A stretch of DNA of 64,000 nt from Taenia hydatigena (taxonomy: Eukaryota; Platyhelminthes; Cestoda; Cyclophyllidea; Taeniidae). The stretch spans positions 1,535,795 to 1,599,794 of the forward strand of contig JADWOT020001577.1 in the NCBI GenBank assembly GCA_036345935.2, read 5' to 3'. The notes below the pieces were generated by a model, which was given only the letters and a program-made list of their open reading frames with translations, made no database searches and was not told where the DNA came from. The translations under genes and the position numbers were made by a program. Positions 26,249 to 38,513 of the stretch are shown piece after piece; position 1 is the first letter of the stretch, and each line of letters begins with the position of its first letter.

Positions 26249-26790
26249 TCACCTTCACTAATGATGATGTAGATTGCTTGTATTAGTGCGATTTCATCTC
26301 TAATACTTCACCATACACTGACTTCTGTGGGGCTACCTGCAGGAACCTGTGCCACAACAGGATTTTGGCCTCTTTAGCCTATAAAACTGATGGGGATCGA
26401 CGACAGACCTGCAAATCGAACTAACTTGAATTGTGATTCACACAAGTTCTTAATTGCTCTGATTTATATACTGCAGCAATCGCACCGATGCAGCAATCAG
26501 ATGCAAGGAAATCTGGCATGGAGGACGGAGGAGTGGAGATGGTAACTGTTAGGATGTCACCTCCTTGTGTTTCTGCATCGATGACACGCCAGTTGGAAGG
26601 AGTGTGGAGGAGCAGAACCACACGCAAAGCCATAGCTCTACTGCATGCGTGTCAAATCCAACAAAGAATGAGACGAACGTTCATCAGCGGCTTGGTCAGG
26701 AAGACTTAGTCGAACGTGTATAATTGATTTGAGCGCGCGGTGGCAAGTTCTACATGGTGAAGGGAACATCTCCAAAAGCGTTTGAGTGAA
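26249..26790 (-). repeat. T-module fragment downstream of H
   Basis: Nearly the same sequence and direction as 28790-29300, and reverse of 37980-38510. It includes an R sub-repeat (about 26490-26720). Its orientation agrees with gene fragment H, so it is what remains of H's 3' flank after a deletion that joins it to H near 26790. Confidence 0.7.
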
Positions 26791-26796
26791 TGCGGG

Positions 26797-27062
26797 TTAG
26801 GAGATAGGATGTGTAGAAAATTCCTCCTCGAGATTCTGTTTATTGGAAGCACATCCAAGCTGTAATAATGACAATGCGCTAGAGTCATATATCATGGTAG
26901 TAGGAGAAATGCTAAGGGAAGTTACTGCTGTTGCTGCCGCTAAAAATGATTTGACTATTGGCTCGTGATTGCAAATGTTTCTGTCATTGACGTTAAAGCA
27001 CGGCAACTTGGGGTAGATTTTGGCAGTAGATGACAGATCTAGAACGCCCTCTATGGAAGAGT
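26797..27062 (-). pseudogene. Snail-type zinc-finger gene, 5' fragment H
   Basis: Start of exon 2 in reverse. The acceptor CTTTGTAG ends at 27063, and the open frame 27062-26797 reads SSIEGVLDLSS at the Eh1 position (others FSIASILELS). It continues through NVNDRNICNHEP and LLQLGCASNKQ, the last close to LLQLERGSNKQ in D. The Eh1 core Phe and Ile are lost. No fingers remain: the gene is cut at about 26790 and joined to T-module DNA. Exon 1 and promoter are also missing. It forms the left arm of a fold-back with gene B. Confidence 0.65.
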
Positions 27063-27535
27063 CTACAAAGAGTGGAAAAATTTTTCATATACATGAATGA
27101 AAACGCTCAAGTATTTGCGATTCATGGGTTAAAACATGCCTGCCTCTCCTCCAATAAAACCGACACCTTTTCGACCAAGCAAAACGGTGAGGCGCTTTCC
27201 AACTTGTACATCACTAGCAGTTGTGTCGGTTTTATTTGAAGAGAAGCAAGCATGTATTAATCCACGAATTGCGAATACTTGGATGTTTTCATACGTCCAG
27301 ACAATAAAATTATCAACTCTGTTTAGGCTCTTCCACAGAGGGCGTTCTAGACCTGTCATCTGCTGCCAAAATCTCCCCAAGTTGCCGTGTTCTAATGTAA
27401 ATGACAGAAATATTTGCAATCAGGAGCCGATGCTCTTATCACCGTCAACGGCAGCAGCAGTAAATTTCCCTAGCATTTCTCCCACTACCATGATACATGA
27501 TCCCAACTCATCGACATTATCACAGCTTGGATGCA
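26848..27535. repeat. Fold-back inverted repeat between H and B
   Basis: The left arm, about 26848-27172, matches the reverse complement of about 27221-27535, roughly 80% by eye, with only about 50 bp between. The arms comprise the intron and start of exon 2 of two opposed gene copies. The spacer contains the exon 1 equivalent of B. On a single strand it could form a hairpin of about 320 bp. Confidence 0.75.
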
Positions 27536-28335
27536 CGTCCCTTTCTTCAGTTAGTCAAGTGGGAGCGTTCTCACAGCCCTTTGCTCCACCCGTCTGTTTT
27601 GGCGCTTCTCCAGTTCTTCACTTTCCACTCCACTCTCTTCCACTACTGCCCAAAGAAGTTTGTCAGCAGACCTCTTGTTGTCTTTCTTTGTATCACTATC
27701 TGATCTCCAAAATTCTCCTTAATCCGATTAGAGAATCACCAAACGGAAGTATTACCAATTCTACTAATATTGCTGCCAATTCCCAGACCAGAGAGATCTC
27801 TATGCACACAAGTATTAATGCGGCGAACAACAATAACAAGGACGACAATAGCTTTGCCCCTTCCACAATCTCCAATGAGGTGGATTATGAGGGCGTGAAT
27901 GGAGGAGAGAGACCGAGATGGGAATGCGAGGAGTGTGGGAGGACGTACGATGTCGCTACCTCTCTGCAAACACATAGGCGGATTCACTCACTTTCATGGA
28001 AATGTCGCATATGTGGCAAGGCGTTCAAGCGCAAGTGGTCTCTTCAGGTACACAAGCGCACGCACTCGGGCGAGAAGCCCTTCGTCTGTCCCACCTGCCA
28101 ACGCGCCTTCGCTGATGGCTCGAATCTGCGATCCCACAAGCAAACACGCATGGCGGTGAAGCGCTGGCGCTGTTCCCAATGCACTGCATCATTTGCTCGA
28201 CACTGCTCCCTTAAGCGACACCTCGTAAAGTGTCCATTCGCCACTCTTGCAACAGCTGCTGTTACAAGTGATAACTCTGCCACACCCTCAGCCAATACGA
28301 CATGCGATGCCGACACCACCAACCAGGCTACTTGA
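27177..28335 (+). pseudogene. Snail-type zinc-finger gene, copy B
   Basis: Exon 1 equivalent is 27177-27186, intron 27187-27326 (again 140 nt; donor GTGAGG, acceptor CTGTTTAG), exon 2 27327-28335. Three lesions precede the fingers: start ATG is AAG, the Eh1 site reads SSTEGVLDL, and a 1-nt deletion near 27378 (compare H) shifts the frame. After it, the frame is open to TGA 28333-28335 and is identical in protein to B2 over about 255 residues with four fingers. The third finger ends HKQTR, so its last zinc His is Arg. The long open frame starting at 27136 reads through fold-back and intron DNA, and that start is not credible. Its promoter is gone. Unspliced expression from a cryptic start cannot be excluded. 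Confidence 0.8.
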
Positions 28336-28789
28336 GATGAAACGCCAGATGTTTGTTCTGTCTCAATTTACACAGCAATCAACTCCGAGATTTCGTGTTG
28401 CATTTATAATAGCAATGTTTTGAAAAATAAATGCATGCACGCATTGCAGAGTCACTCTTTTAACTTTGTGATCAATTAACAGCCAGCTATCAATAAAGTC
28501 GCGAAGCGTGCGATGGGACGAAGTGGCTTTTACCGTTGTGAATCCGATTTGATCAAATTTGTTCCTGTTCTTGCTTAGTGTCAGGTCACCTGTGGTTGGG
28601 TTCGCGTATCATGACCGGTGCCTCGAACGTAGTAATGCATGGCCCAATTTACCAGAACATTCACCTTCGAGATCTGGAGGAGGCAACTATCTAAATCGCA
28701 TCGAATCATTCGCATGTAACCTTGCACTTTGCTTTTGCTACCGTCTCGGATTTTGTACAGTTCACATCGACAGAGCAGTGGTTCACTAA
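28336..28789 (+). repeat. Proximal 3' flank of gene B
   Basis: About 97-99% identical by eye to 38514-38966 in reverse. It contains AATAAA at 28426-28431. At 28790 the similarity level drops and the orientation of the module changes. Confidence 0.7.
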
Positions 28790-29760
28790 TGATGTTGTAG
28801 ATTGCTTGTATTAGTGCACTTTTGCCTCTGCTACTTCACCTTACACTGGTCTCGTTGGGGCTACCTGCAGGAACCTGTGCCACAACAGGATTTTGGCCTC
28901 TTTAGCCTATAAAACTGATGGGGATCGACGACAGAACTGTTAATCGAATCAACCTGAGTTGTGATTCACACAAGTTCTTAATTGCTCTGACTTATATACT
29001 GCAGCAATCGCACTGATACAGCAATCAGATGCAAGGAAATCTGGCATGGATGACGGAGGAGTGGAGATAGTAACTGTTAGGATGTCACCACCTCGTGTTC
29101 CTACATAGATGGCATGCTAGTTGGGAGGAGTGTGGAGGAGCAAAACCACACGCAAAGCCATACCTCCACCTCATGTATGTCAACCCCAAGCCCATCAGCA
29201 GCTTGGTCAGGAAGACTTCGTCGAACGTGTGCAATTGATTTGAGCGCGCGGTGGCAAGTTCTGCTTGGTGAAGGGAACATCCCCAATAGCATTCCTAACT
29301 TCCTAATGACAATTGCAATTGTTCGGGGCTGCAATGCAAATTCCACGGTCTAAATGAAGAAAATGGAAAGAATAACTACGATAACAAAAAGGAATTTGGT
29401 CTAAAATCGAAAAGTAAACGGACGACACATGCAGTGGCTTAAAAATTTGGGTAGGTCGAGATGGGAATGGTAGGTGGTGAATGGGATACATACCATGACA
29501 CAACTTAGAAATCCATGCTGTCCCTAATTTACACAGACTAGTGCGCGTTGGAGCTAATAGAAATTTTTTAGCTGTTATTATTAGACCGATATCGAAACGA
29601 AGGGAGTAAATACCTTCAATGCAGTGGTTAGAGGCAAATAACGCCAACATTTATCCTAGGACATGGTAACGGCTATTTGACGCGGGGCGTTCACGTGCTT
29701 AAGTGCAACAGCAATGATCGCATATGATTCAAGGGAAGGCCTAAAATGAGTCAACTCAAA
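28790..29760 (-). repeat. T-module fragment facing gene B
   Basis: Matches 37640-38510 in reverse at about 88%, and 26249-26790 directly. Since B reads plus and this T piece reads minus, 28789/28790 is a tail-to-tail junction. The same junction exists between E's flank and B2 at about 38510. Confidence 0.7.
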
Positions 29761-29789
29761 AGCATGGCTAGATCGTGCTTAGATTTGCT

Positions 29790-30350
29790 TCAAGAAGTTA
29801 GAATCACAAAGAGTGGGCAATTGGGGAATAGGGCAAGAAGAAACATAGAAGAATGCAGGTGGGTGTGCAACTAGGAAGTGACGGTTTAGTGCTAGTTTTG
29901 TAAAATTATGTGGGTTGGCGTAGGAGTATTTCTTGCGCCTACTTCGACTCACTTTCTTTGAAGCAAAATGTTTCACGAGCTTTACCCTTCGTCTACCACC
30001 TAGGTAATTGCTGAGTTTCATGCATTTCTATAAGGACAAGCGAATCCATTCCGTCCCGCTTCAGAAAGAACCTTAATGTGTCATTGTTCACCCGCGTGGG
30101 TCCAAACACCGTTCAATACTCAAACGATCGCAAATGGCATTACAGTGTGAAACATGCTGCCTCGTCAATTCAACCTCCAACCCCAACTTAGGCTGAAGTC
30201 ATGCAGTTTCATTGAGTTACTTTCATTAAGGGCAGTAAAACGACTGTGTCCATAATGTAGCTTATTTCTCAAGCATTCTTTTGTGCAGTCTTCTCGTCGT
30301 CGTCAAATGTGCGTCTTTAGCTCATGAACTACAGTGTTTATTGAGATCGA
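29790..30350 (+). repeat. Repeat V, copy 2 (partial, diverged)
   Basis: Collinear with parts of V1 (10690-11160) and V3 (41040-41500). A CAATACTCAAACGATCGCAA block near 30114 corresponds to 10962 and 41324. It stops where the A2 gene begins at about 30356. Confidence 0.6.
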
Positions 30351-30355
30351 TTTAA

Positions 30356-31176
30356 GGCCTCGCAACCAGTATCTCCATCATCCCTTTCCTTGATCAATCC
30401 CATCGAAGCGCTCCCACAGATTCACTCTCTACCTGCCAATTCTAACCCTTTGATGCCGTCTCAACTTCCTCAATACTGCCTTTCAACACTGCCTAGTACA
30501 CGTGGTCTGCAGACCTCCGACTGCCTTCCCTTGTCTCTCAACATACTGTCAGCGATTCTGCTTAGCACAATTGACAAGTTCAAAAGTACAACTGTTGTCG
30601 AACCCAATGATGCTGCCTCCAGCTTACCAAATATCGAGGTCTTTCAATACAAAAACAAAGATGCGATGAATGACAACGACAGGAAAAACAACAATGTCAA
30701 CTATCCTACAAATCCCAGTGATGTGAATGCCGAGGGAGTGGACGAAGAAGCGCGACCGAAATGGAAGTGCCAAGAGTGCGGAAGAGCATACAAAAGCGCT
30801 GCCTCTCTGCGTACGCATAGACAGAGTCACTCACGGTCATAGAAATGTCGCTTTTGTGATAAGGCATGCTCACGCAAATGGCTTCTTCAGGGTCACGAAC
30901 GCACGCACACAGGCGAGAAGCCCTTCGTCTGTTTCACCTGCCAACGCGCCTTTGCAGATGGTTCGAATCTGCGGGCGCACTTGCAGACACACATGGATGT
31001 GAAGCGCTAGCGCTGCCCCGCTGCGCTGCATCATTTAGCCGTCGCAGTTTGCTCACCCGACACCTTGCGAAGTGTCCGTCTTCCACTCATTCTACAGCGA
31101 CCGTTCCAATTGACGTCTCCACCACCACACTGGCAACTCGGCATACGACTTCAGCACAATCAACTCAGCTACTTGA
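30356..31176 (+). pseudogene. Snail-type zinc-finger gene, copy A2 (5'-truncated)
   Basis: About 98% identical to 17440-18263. The promoter, exon 1, intron and Eh1 part are missing, replaced by V2 DNA. It shares A's TAG between fingers 1 and 2 (30840-30842). It adds a second TAG at 31008-31010 (Trp in the linker before finger 4) and a 1-nt deletion just after, which throws finger 4 out of frame. Finger 3 keeps the Cys that A has lost ([11 protein letters not shown]). The equivalent stop is TGA 31174-31176. The shared nonsense shows that the stop predates the duplication or was spread by conversion. Confidence 0.85.
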
Positions 31177-34100
31177 GAGAAAACGCTGAGCGTTTCTTCC
31201 TCTCAAAATCAACGCACTGATGAGCTCCAAATTTTAGTGACATATCAATTCAAGTTACTTGTTCAAACGCGCTTATTTTATGGCGATTCTCAGTGAATAA
31301 ACGTGTGCAAGTTTCGCAGGGCCTGTGTTTATACTTTTGAATAATGGATAACAATAACTTAAATATGAGTGAGGCGTGCAGTGGGATGAAATGGCTGGCG
31401 CTATTCAATGATGTACTCTTCCAGCCTAGAGTCAGGTCATTTGGGGAGTGCCTAGATCTGAATGGGATGATTCGCAACTGCAGCTGCTTGTAAGGTCTAG
31501 GGACACAGGTTTAGAATTGGTGCGAGTCAGTTGTGCATCGCCATTACTATCTTCTCGAAATTTGTGCAGTTTACGCCGATCCATCAGTAAGTCATTCCAC
31601 TTTCGTGGTTTGGGATTCGGGGCCTGCTTTTGACATTAGCCTCTATTCTAAAAGGGATTGCATCAAATCATCAATGATGCCCTAAGATTAACAAACTCAA
31701 AATTACTTTAACACCGATTCACCCTGTCACGATAAGTTGGTCTACTAGCAGATGGTTGCTAACTTATTTTGGTTCTCTGCAGCACTTGCAATACATTGTC
31801 AAATAAGATTGCATACTTTGATCACCGCTGACTCGGTGAATGCGTGACATCTTTAACCGGGTGGTGGTGGGGGAGAAAAATACTTTGAATAGATTTTGCA
31901 CCTAATAGACATGTTTTGCTGCTGCCTATTACACGATTATCAAAACGTCTTTTGTGTCTTTACAAAAAAAGTTAAACGAGTCATTCGACCCATGCATAAC
32001 TTGTTGTGACTTCTCCCCCGCATCATGAGTGAGTCAACCCAAACCCAGGTGTGAGACAATGGTGTGAGGTAGCCGAAACGGGGAGCACCACAGATGTGGA
32101 TGGACACGCTAACAGTTTCTCAGGTCACACGTGGTCTTATACATGTCGTCTCTAGTGGTAACTTTGATAAGTATTTTGCAATCTAATCCAACCACCACAT
32201 TTTGCTATTCAGCGTCAAATTTCGCGATGGCTATACACCTCCAATATCATAAGAGTCCAGACGGAGTGGGATGCGCTTATTGTTAGGTAACGCAGCAAAC
32301 TACTCTAGCTGAGGGGAAGTCTCTCTGCAAACGCAAAAGTCGCAACGAAGTCAACATTCTACCATACCACGCGGTTTAGCAAAAGCGTGTAATTTAGTTT
32401 GCACAAATAAGAGATGCCGTGAATAGGGTCAGACAGTGACTGAGTTTGGATGGACAACGGTCGATTCTTTCGAATTCGAACGATGGTGTGGTTCATCACT
32501 TGTCAATCTTTCTATGCTATATATTATGTTGCTTCAAATAAAATTACAAAGGCCTTATTCTGAGGTCCTTTATCGAAAAGCATTACATCGCTCTTTACCG
32601 CAACGGTATTGCTTTTGTAGAGTTGAACCACCGACCCGAAGCATGTGCAGTCAAATCTTCAAACCATACGCCTGACCACGCTTTAAGCATTTTTTATCAT
32701 TTCAAATGTGAATTCCCTCCCTGCCACTTTAAATTTTATACAGGAATGAAAACTGCACTTGAATGTTTAGAATCTGTTTTGGCATTGCTAGCCCTTGGCC
32801 GGGTAAAGGCGGTGCCGCCATGATGGCACAGCATCTTGATAATCACTTAATGAAGTTGCCCTAAATGGGACATCGTCATCCTCTGACCTATGTTAGGCCC
32901 TTTTTAGCGCACACGCACGCAGCCATTTCTGATGCAATCAAGCATATACACACCTAAAACACATAGACACTCAGCGATACAATTCAGGCATCTTTCTGCT
33001 AAGGAGAAGCAATTGTTCGCAGCAGTGACATCCAATAAAAGTAAAGTAGAGCTTTGCTGCTGATTTGGCTTTGCCTGTTAGAGTGCAGAACTTTATTTCC
33101 GTTGTTTGAAAAGCAAATTCGGGTCAACAATGAAAGGGATTTTGCATAGGCATAACGAAAAATGATCAAGTCTGGTATATTGAGCTATGTTATGGCATGT
33201 ATCTCATCTACCTCCAACCAATACCATTGCACTTCAACCAAATTTTTAAGCTGCTACATCTAACATCTGCTTGTTTTCTTATTTCTAAAGGTTTTTTTTG
33301 TTTGCGTCTTAGTCTATTTCCTTTTCTTGTACACCCAGATCGTTTGCTTTGCATTGCAGCACCCACAGATTATTTTTCACTAACAAATTTTTAAATGCTG
33401 CTGCCGGCATTCCATTTAGCATGTGGAACCCACCACCCCTACGCACTAAGCCTAATTCCACACGTGCAAAAAAGTTGCTATGACCAACCTTTTAATGCGT
33501 GCACCCCCTTCATTCTTAGTTTGGGTCAACGCACATTGGGGGTCAATTCATGACTGTGCGCGTGGTTTCATTTCCCGTCACTTCTCACAGCCGGTGTGTC
33601 GTCAACGGAATGACACGAGGTGGTCACACATCACTACTGCTGTTTTTATTGCTTTACCCAGACTTATCCATCAAGACTAAAGTCGTAGTACACAGAGATA
33701 CAGAAATGAATTTAGGACTAGTTCAAAGTTTATTTATGCAAATTAGTGCTAATTGTCGTTCCGTGTTTCAATTCGAGACGAGAACAAGCATGTGCGATCA
33801 GATCACTTCTTTCATTTACGGTGTTTCAATGCACAGATGCCACCAAGAAAGCTGCTCGTTTGACAGGAACCTAGTTGCGGTGACACCACTGGTTACCATG
33901 GTATGGCGCTGATGCTCTGGACACTGAGGAGCACGACTTTTGTGCGTCACATTGCAGGCCAATTGGAAGAAACAGATTTGTCCAGAGTGAGGTGTTAACT
34001 AATGTCGATATCAACACCGGTCGTGTAATTTAGCGCATAATATTTGCCCACATCAGTGAGATGAAATCATTTTGACAAGTTGGTGGATGCCAGTGTGATT

Positions 34101-35260
34101 ACTACTAATTTTTAAAAGAAATACCACAGACAATACGACCTTTAGCAAGTAGATAAATGAGGCACTGCGGATACTTAAGTAGATCTTTGCATCTATTAAT
34201 GTGCCTCGACATCATGTTCCCAACTATTGCAAAATTTTATGCTTGCCCTTACTGCAGCTATTTTGGGCTATGTTGACCCTTTCGTCATAGCCAAATTTCT
34301 TTCCTTGTGCATCCATGCAGCCTATTTTACACCGCAGCTTCTGAAACCTGCGATTCTCTCTTACCAGCCGATTTCCATAATCACGCACACTCGAACTGAT
34401 TCCGCACGTAGAGAAAAAATTATCTCGGCCAAACCGCTGATGTATACGCCCATCCTACGCCTTGTTATGGTCAACGCACATGGGGTCAAGTCGCGAGTTC
34501 GCACGTGGCTTTGCTCAACATCACCTCTCCCACCTGGTGTGTTGCCCATGTTACGGTTGAAGCGGTGACGTGATGACCATTACTCGCCCCTCCCCACTAC
34601 GCCTTGTGCCAGATTTTCATACATCCGGTCACTGAATCATATAAACTGCAAGAATTAAGAACTTTCATTACTTATAACTCGTTTTGCTTGACAAAAAGTA
34701 AAAGCAGGCAGGACTGATACAACCTCAAATATTCTGTTTTAAACGTTGACGACTTTCACACAAAGCTTGCCAATGTCTGCTAGCAAACGCTTTACACAGA
34801 AGTGAGAAACAACTTGCCAATTATGCTTCTATTCCTTTGCTTGAGTTCTCTTGCCTTAGTTAAATTCTTAATAAAGAGAAATGCCGAACTGAAGTCAGAA
34901 TCAGTTCAAAGACTATTGAAACAACTCGGAAATCATTTGTCTTTAATTTCCATATTTTAGCTGAAGGTTGGCTTAAGTGAGAGTCATTGTCCCCTCCTAA
35001 GAGTTCATTTTCCTTTCTTTTGAGTCGTTACAACGCACAGGTATCATCAGGGAAGTTGCGGTCTAATGTTGATGCGCCGACTACTGAGGGCAATGACTTT
35101 TGCGCGTCATGTCGCTGACCAATCAGCGGAAGCAGTTTTACCTAGGGTAGTGCGCAAACAAATGAGATTGGCTGAGGAATCAATGACAACGCCAGTGGTC
35201 ATTTCGACGGCAGGCATTTAATTGCATCTGTGAGACTAACTGAATTAAGCTACTTTGCTT
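31177..35260 (+). repeat. Module T, 3' flank of A2 (fuller version)
   Basis: Parallel to T of A, but with the about 880 bp (32870-33740) that A lacks and C has. It contains two R sub-repeats (about 33430-33680 and 34380-34640). From 35110 to 35260 it runs into the first bases of module L (compare 3490-3620), then breaks off. Confidence 0.8.
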
Positions 35261-35769
35261 GAGGTCTCCTGTGTAAAACATCTTTGAAATGTGAAGTCAA
35301 TACAATTTGCCAGAAATCGGATCAACATTCGTGCATTGGAGCTCAGGAAAATTCTATAATTGTAAGGGTTGGCAGTTCTAAAAGATGACTCAAGTAAAAG
35401 GAGGGTTACATTGGTCTCTTACTAGTGCATTGTTATTGATTGCGCGGCGCAGTTCATTGGCAAAGTCAATATTTGTAATTTGGTGGGAGGTGCCTACGAA
35501 TAAGTAGGAGGAGGTAAAGAGTGGTGCCGAATGAGCCTAGACAAAATCACCAAAATTAGGTCACTCAGAACCTTATTACGATAAAATTGCTGGTTTTTAA
35601 TTCTGACAGCTGCATTTGCTGTAAATGCAGTCCCTTAAATCGTTGCAGTAAACCTTGCCGACTTTTCTACTGCTTATTTAACAGTTTACTTTAACACAAC
35701 TTCATCGCCACAACTTGACTGTGGGTTTAATGAGCAAATCCCTTTAGAGGATTTACTTTTTCATCCTTC

Positions 35770-36484
35770 CCATCAAACCATGTCCTCGTCCCCTTTTGCC
35801 GATCGGCCAAGTCGAAGCGCTTTCACAGCTGTATGCTTCACCTGTCAATTTTCGTTCCTTGATAGCGCCCTATATTACTTGTCAGTCCCTTCTACAACAG
35901 CCTAGTAGAGTTGGCCTGCGAGCCTCCGATTGCCTTCCCTCCTATCACTACCTGTTTTCTAAGTTTTCTGTTCAACATGGCGTACGATAATGCTTTTGAC
36001 TCCCCGAAGAGTTGGGTGCGATGATTGACAACGACAAGAATAATGACAGCACCGGTTCTCCCACGATTCCTGCTGATGTAGGCAATAAAGGATTAAATGG
36101 ATGTGTGCGACCAAAATGGAAGTGCTAGGAGTGTGTGAGGACACAACAGCGATTCCTCTCTGCGATCGCACTGGCATAGTCATTCACTCTCTTGGAAATG
36201 TGGCTTCAGTGGCAAGGCATTTGTGCGCAAACAGAATCTTTAAGGTCACGAGTACACGCACATAGGCGAGAAGCCCTTCGACTGTCCCACCTGCAACACG
36301 CCTTTGCCGATCGTTCGAATCTGCTGGCGCATTTGCATCATTCAGCTGGAGCCATCTGCTCAATCGACATCTTGCAATATGTCTATTCTCCACTCCTACT
36401 ACAGCCACAATCACGAATGATATTCCCACTACTTCCTTAGTCAACACGACATACGACGCACGCACCATCAACTCGACCAATTAA
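35770..36484 (+). pseudogene. Snail-type zinc-finger gene, copy E (heavily decayed)
   Basis: Frame pieces match D most closely: GQVEALSQLYASPVNFRSLI against DQVKALSQLPTSPLDPRALI, then LRASDCLPSYHYLFSKF. Finger 1 is stopped after its first Cys by TAG 36126-36128. Finger 2 and its linker survive out of frame, GEKPFDCPTCN is readable, and ADRSNLLAHLH of finger 3 lies in another frame. The end equivalent is TAA 36482-36484. There is no promoter, exon 1 or Eh1 region. The 3' flank matches that of D in reverse, so E and D are sister copies. Confidence 0.75.
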
Positions 36485-38510
36485 GAGGACGCTTCAGTCG
36501 CTTTAATTTTTCTAGTCATATTTATGCAATTTACTGTGTCAAACGCACCTACTTTAGGGCATGTCGAAGCAAATAAATTCATGCACGTTTCGCATAGTCT
36601 GTTTTTTCACTGTTGTGATCAAACAATGGATAATGAACACTTGGTTGGCCGCAAAATATGTGACGAAATGAAACGACACTAGAATCGATTATTTAAATTG
36701 GAAGATGCGGTAGTTATTCCTGGTCTCGGAGGTGTACGGGATTCCAAGTAGTCCGAAACGGTTGGGTTAATCTAGATCGCTCCCTCGAATATGATAGATG
36801 GTCGGTATCAAATCGACATTAGTTGACCGCTACATTTTAGCGCACAAACTTAACTCGGAAATCATGCATGGTCGAGCTAACTATGATCCATTACATTTTA
36901 CATTTAGAAGCAGTGAATTTTGTAACCACAACGAATAATTTCAGGTGCTTTGCTGTTACCATCTCCTCGAAATTTGCATATTCCACGTCGATTGTGCAGT
37001 GGATCCTACAATTTTTGTGGTTTAGGCCCATTGGCCTGCTGACTATAAGTCCTATTTAACAATCATTTGCATCCAACCAGCAGCGACGCCTTGATGTTAA
37101 CAAACTTAACAATCTCACAATGTTAGTCACTCTGTTGTAAACCTAATTCGAATTTGCGTTGCACTTACATTAAATTTTTGAACAACTTTATCAATTTATA
37201 TTTTGATTCTCCTCTAAACCACTGAATGAGTGATGTCTGTAATGAGATGATGCTGGAAGGAAAGGATGTCTAGAATAATTTCTCTTCCTAATTGACAGGC
37301 TTTTAGTCAACTCAAATCCATGTGTGAGGCAATGGCTTGCGCTTACTAAACAACGGGTGTCACAGATGTCAGTCATTGCGCTAACAGGATCTTAGGTCAG
37401 GATGTGTTGTAAACATGTTGCATACAAGTAATCTCTCGCTCCTCTCCCGATAGCTGTTGTGCGATCCAACACCATCAACATTTTGCAGTTGGTTAATGAG
37501 GCTATACCCCTACACGACTTCAGGACAAGTGTGAACAAAGCGAAACATAATTCTAGCAGATAGCCAGCCATCTAATGACAACGCTACCGTGGTGACACAG
37601 CATCGTGATTCTAACTTCGTGAAGCCCATCTTAGCACAACTTAGTCATGCTTTTGTGTTGACTCATTTTAGGCCCTCTCTTTACTCGTATGCGATCCTTG
37701 CTGTTGCACTTAGGCGCGTACACGCCCCACGTCAAATAGCCGTTAACATGTCTTAAGGTAAATGTTGGCGTTATTTGCCTCTAACCACTGGTTTGCTAAG
37801 TTGTGTCACGATATGTATCCCATTCACCACCTACCATTGCCATCTCGATTCACCCAAGTTTTAAGCCGCTGTGTATGCCGTTCTTTTGTTTTTCGATTCA
37901 AGGTCAAATTCCTTTTTGGTATCTTAGCTATTCTTTTAATTCTCTGCATTCACACCGTGGAATTTGCATTACAGCCTCTAACAGTTGCGATTCTCATTAG
38001 GAAGTTTGAAATGCTATTGGAGATGTTCCTACACCATGTAGAACTTGCCACCGCGCGCTCAAATCAATTGTACACGTTCGACTAAGTTTTCTTGACCAAG
38101 CCGCTGATGGGCATGGGGTTGACACGCATGAGGTGGAGGCATGGCTTTGCGTGTGGTTCTGCTCCTCCTTAATCCTCCCAACTAGCGTGTCATCTATGTG
38201 GGAACACGAGGCGGTGACATTCCAACTGTTACCACCTCCACTCCTCCGTCCTCCATGCCAAATTTTCCTGCATCTGATTGCTGCATCAGTGCGATTGCTG
38301 CAGTATATGAGTCAGAGAAATTAAGAACTTGTGTGAATCACAAATCAAGTTAAATTCGATTTGCAGGTCTGTCGTCGATCCCCATCAGCTGTTTAGGCTA
38401 AAGAGGCCAAAATCCTGTTATGGCACAGGTTCCTACAGGTAACATTACAGAGGTCGGTGTATGGTGAAGTATCAGAGATGAAAGCACACTAATACAAGCA
38501 ATCTACAAAA
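36485..38510 (+). repeat. Module T, 3' flank of E
   Basis: 36530-37420 matches 60750-61530 (flank of D) in reverse, and 37560-38510 continues as T with an R sub-repeat (about 38085-38320). AATAAA at about 36580 fits a poly(A) signal. It ends against the reversed flank of B2 at about 38510. Confidence 0.7.
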
Positions 38511-38513
38511 TCA

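Noticed and set aside
27136..27350. The first 70 or so residues of the 399-codon frame in B as a real N-terminus
   Set aside because: They read through the fold-back, the exon 1 relic and the intron; the homologous copies show an intron and a different frame there.
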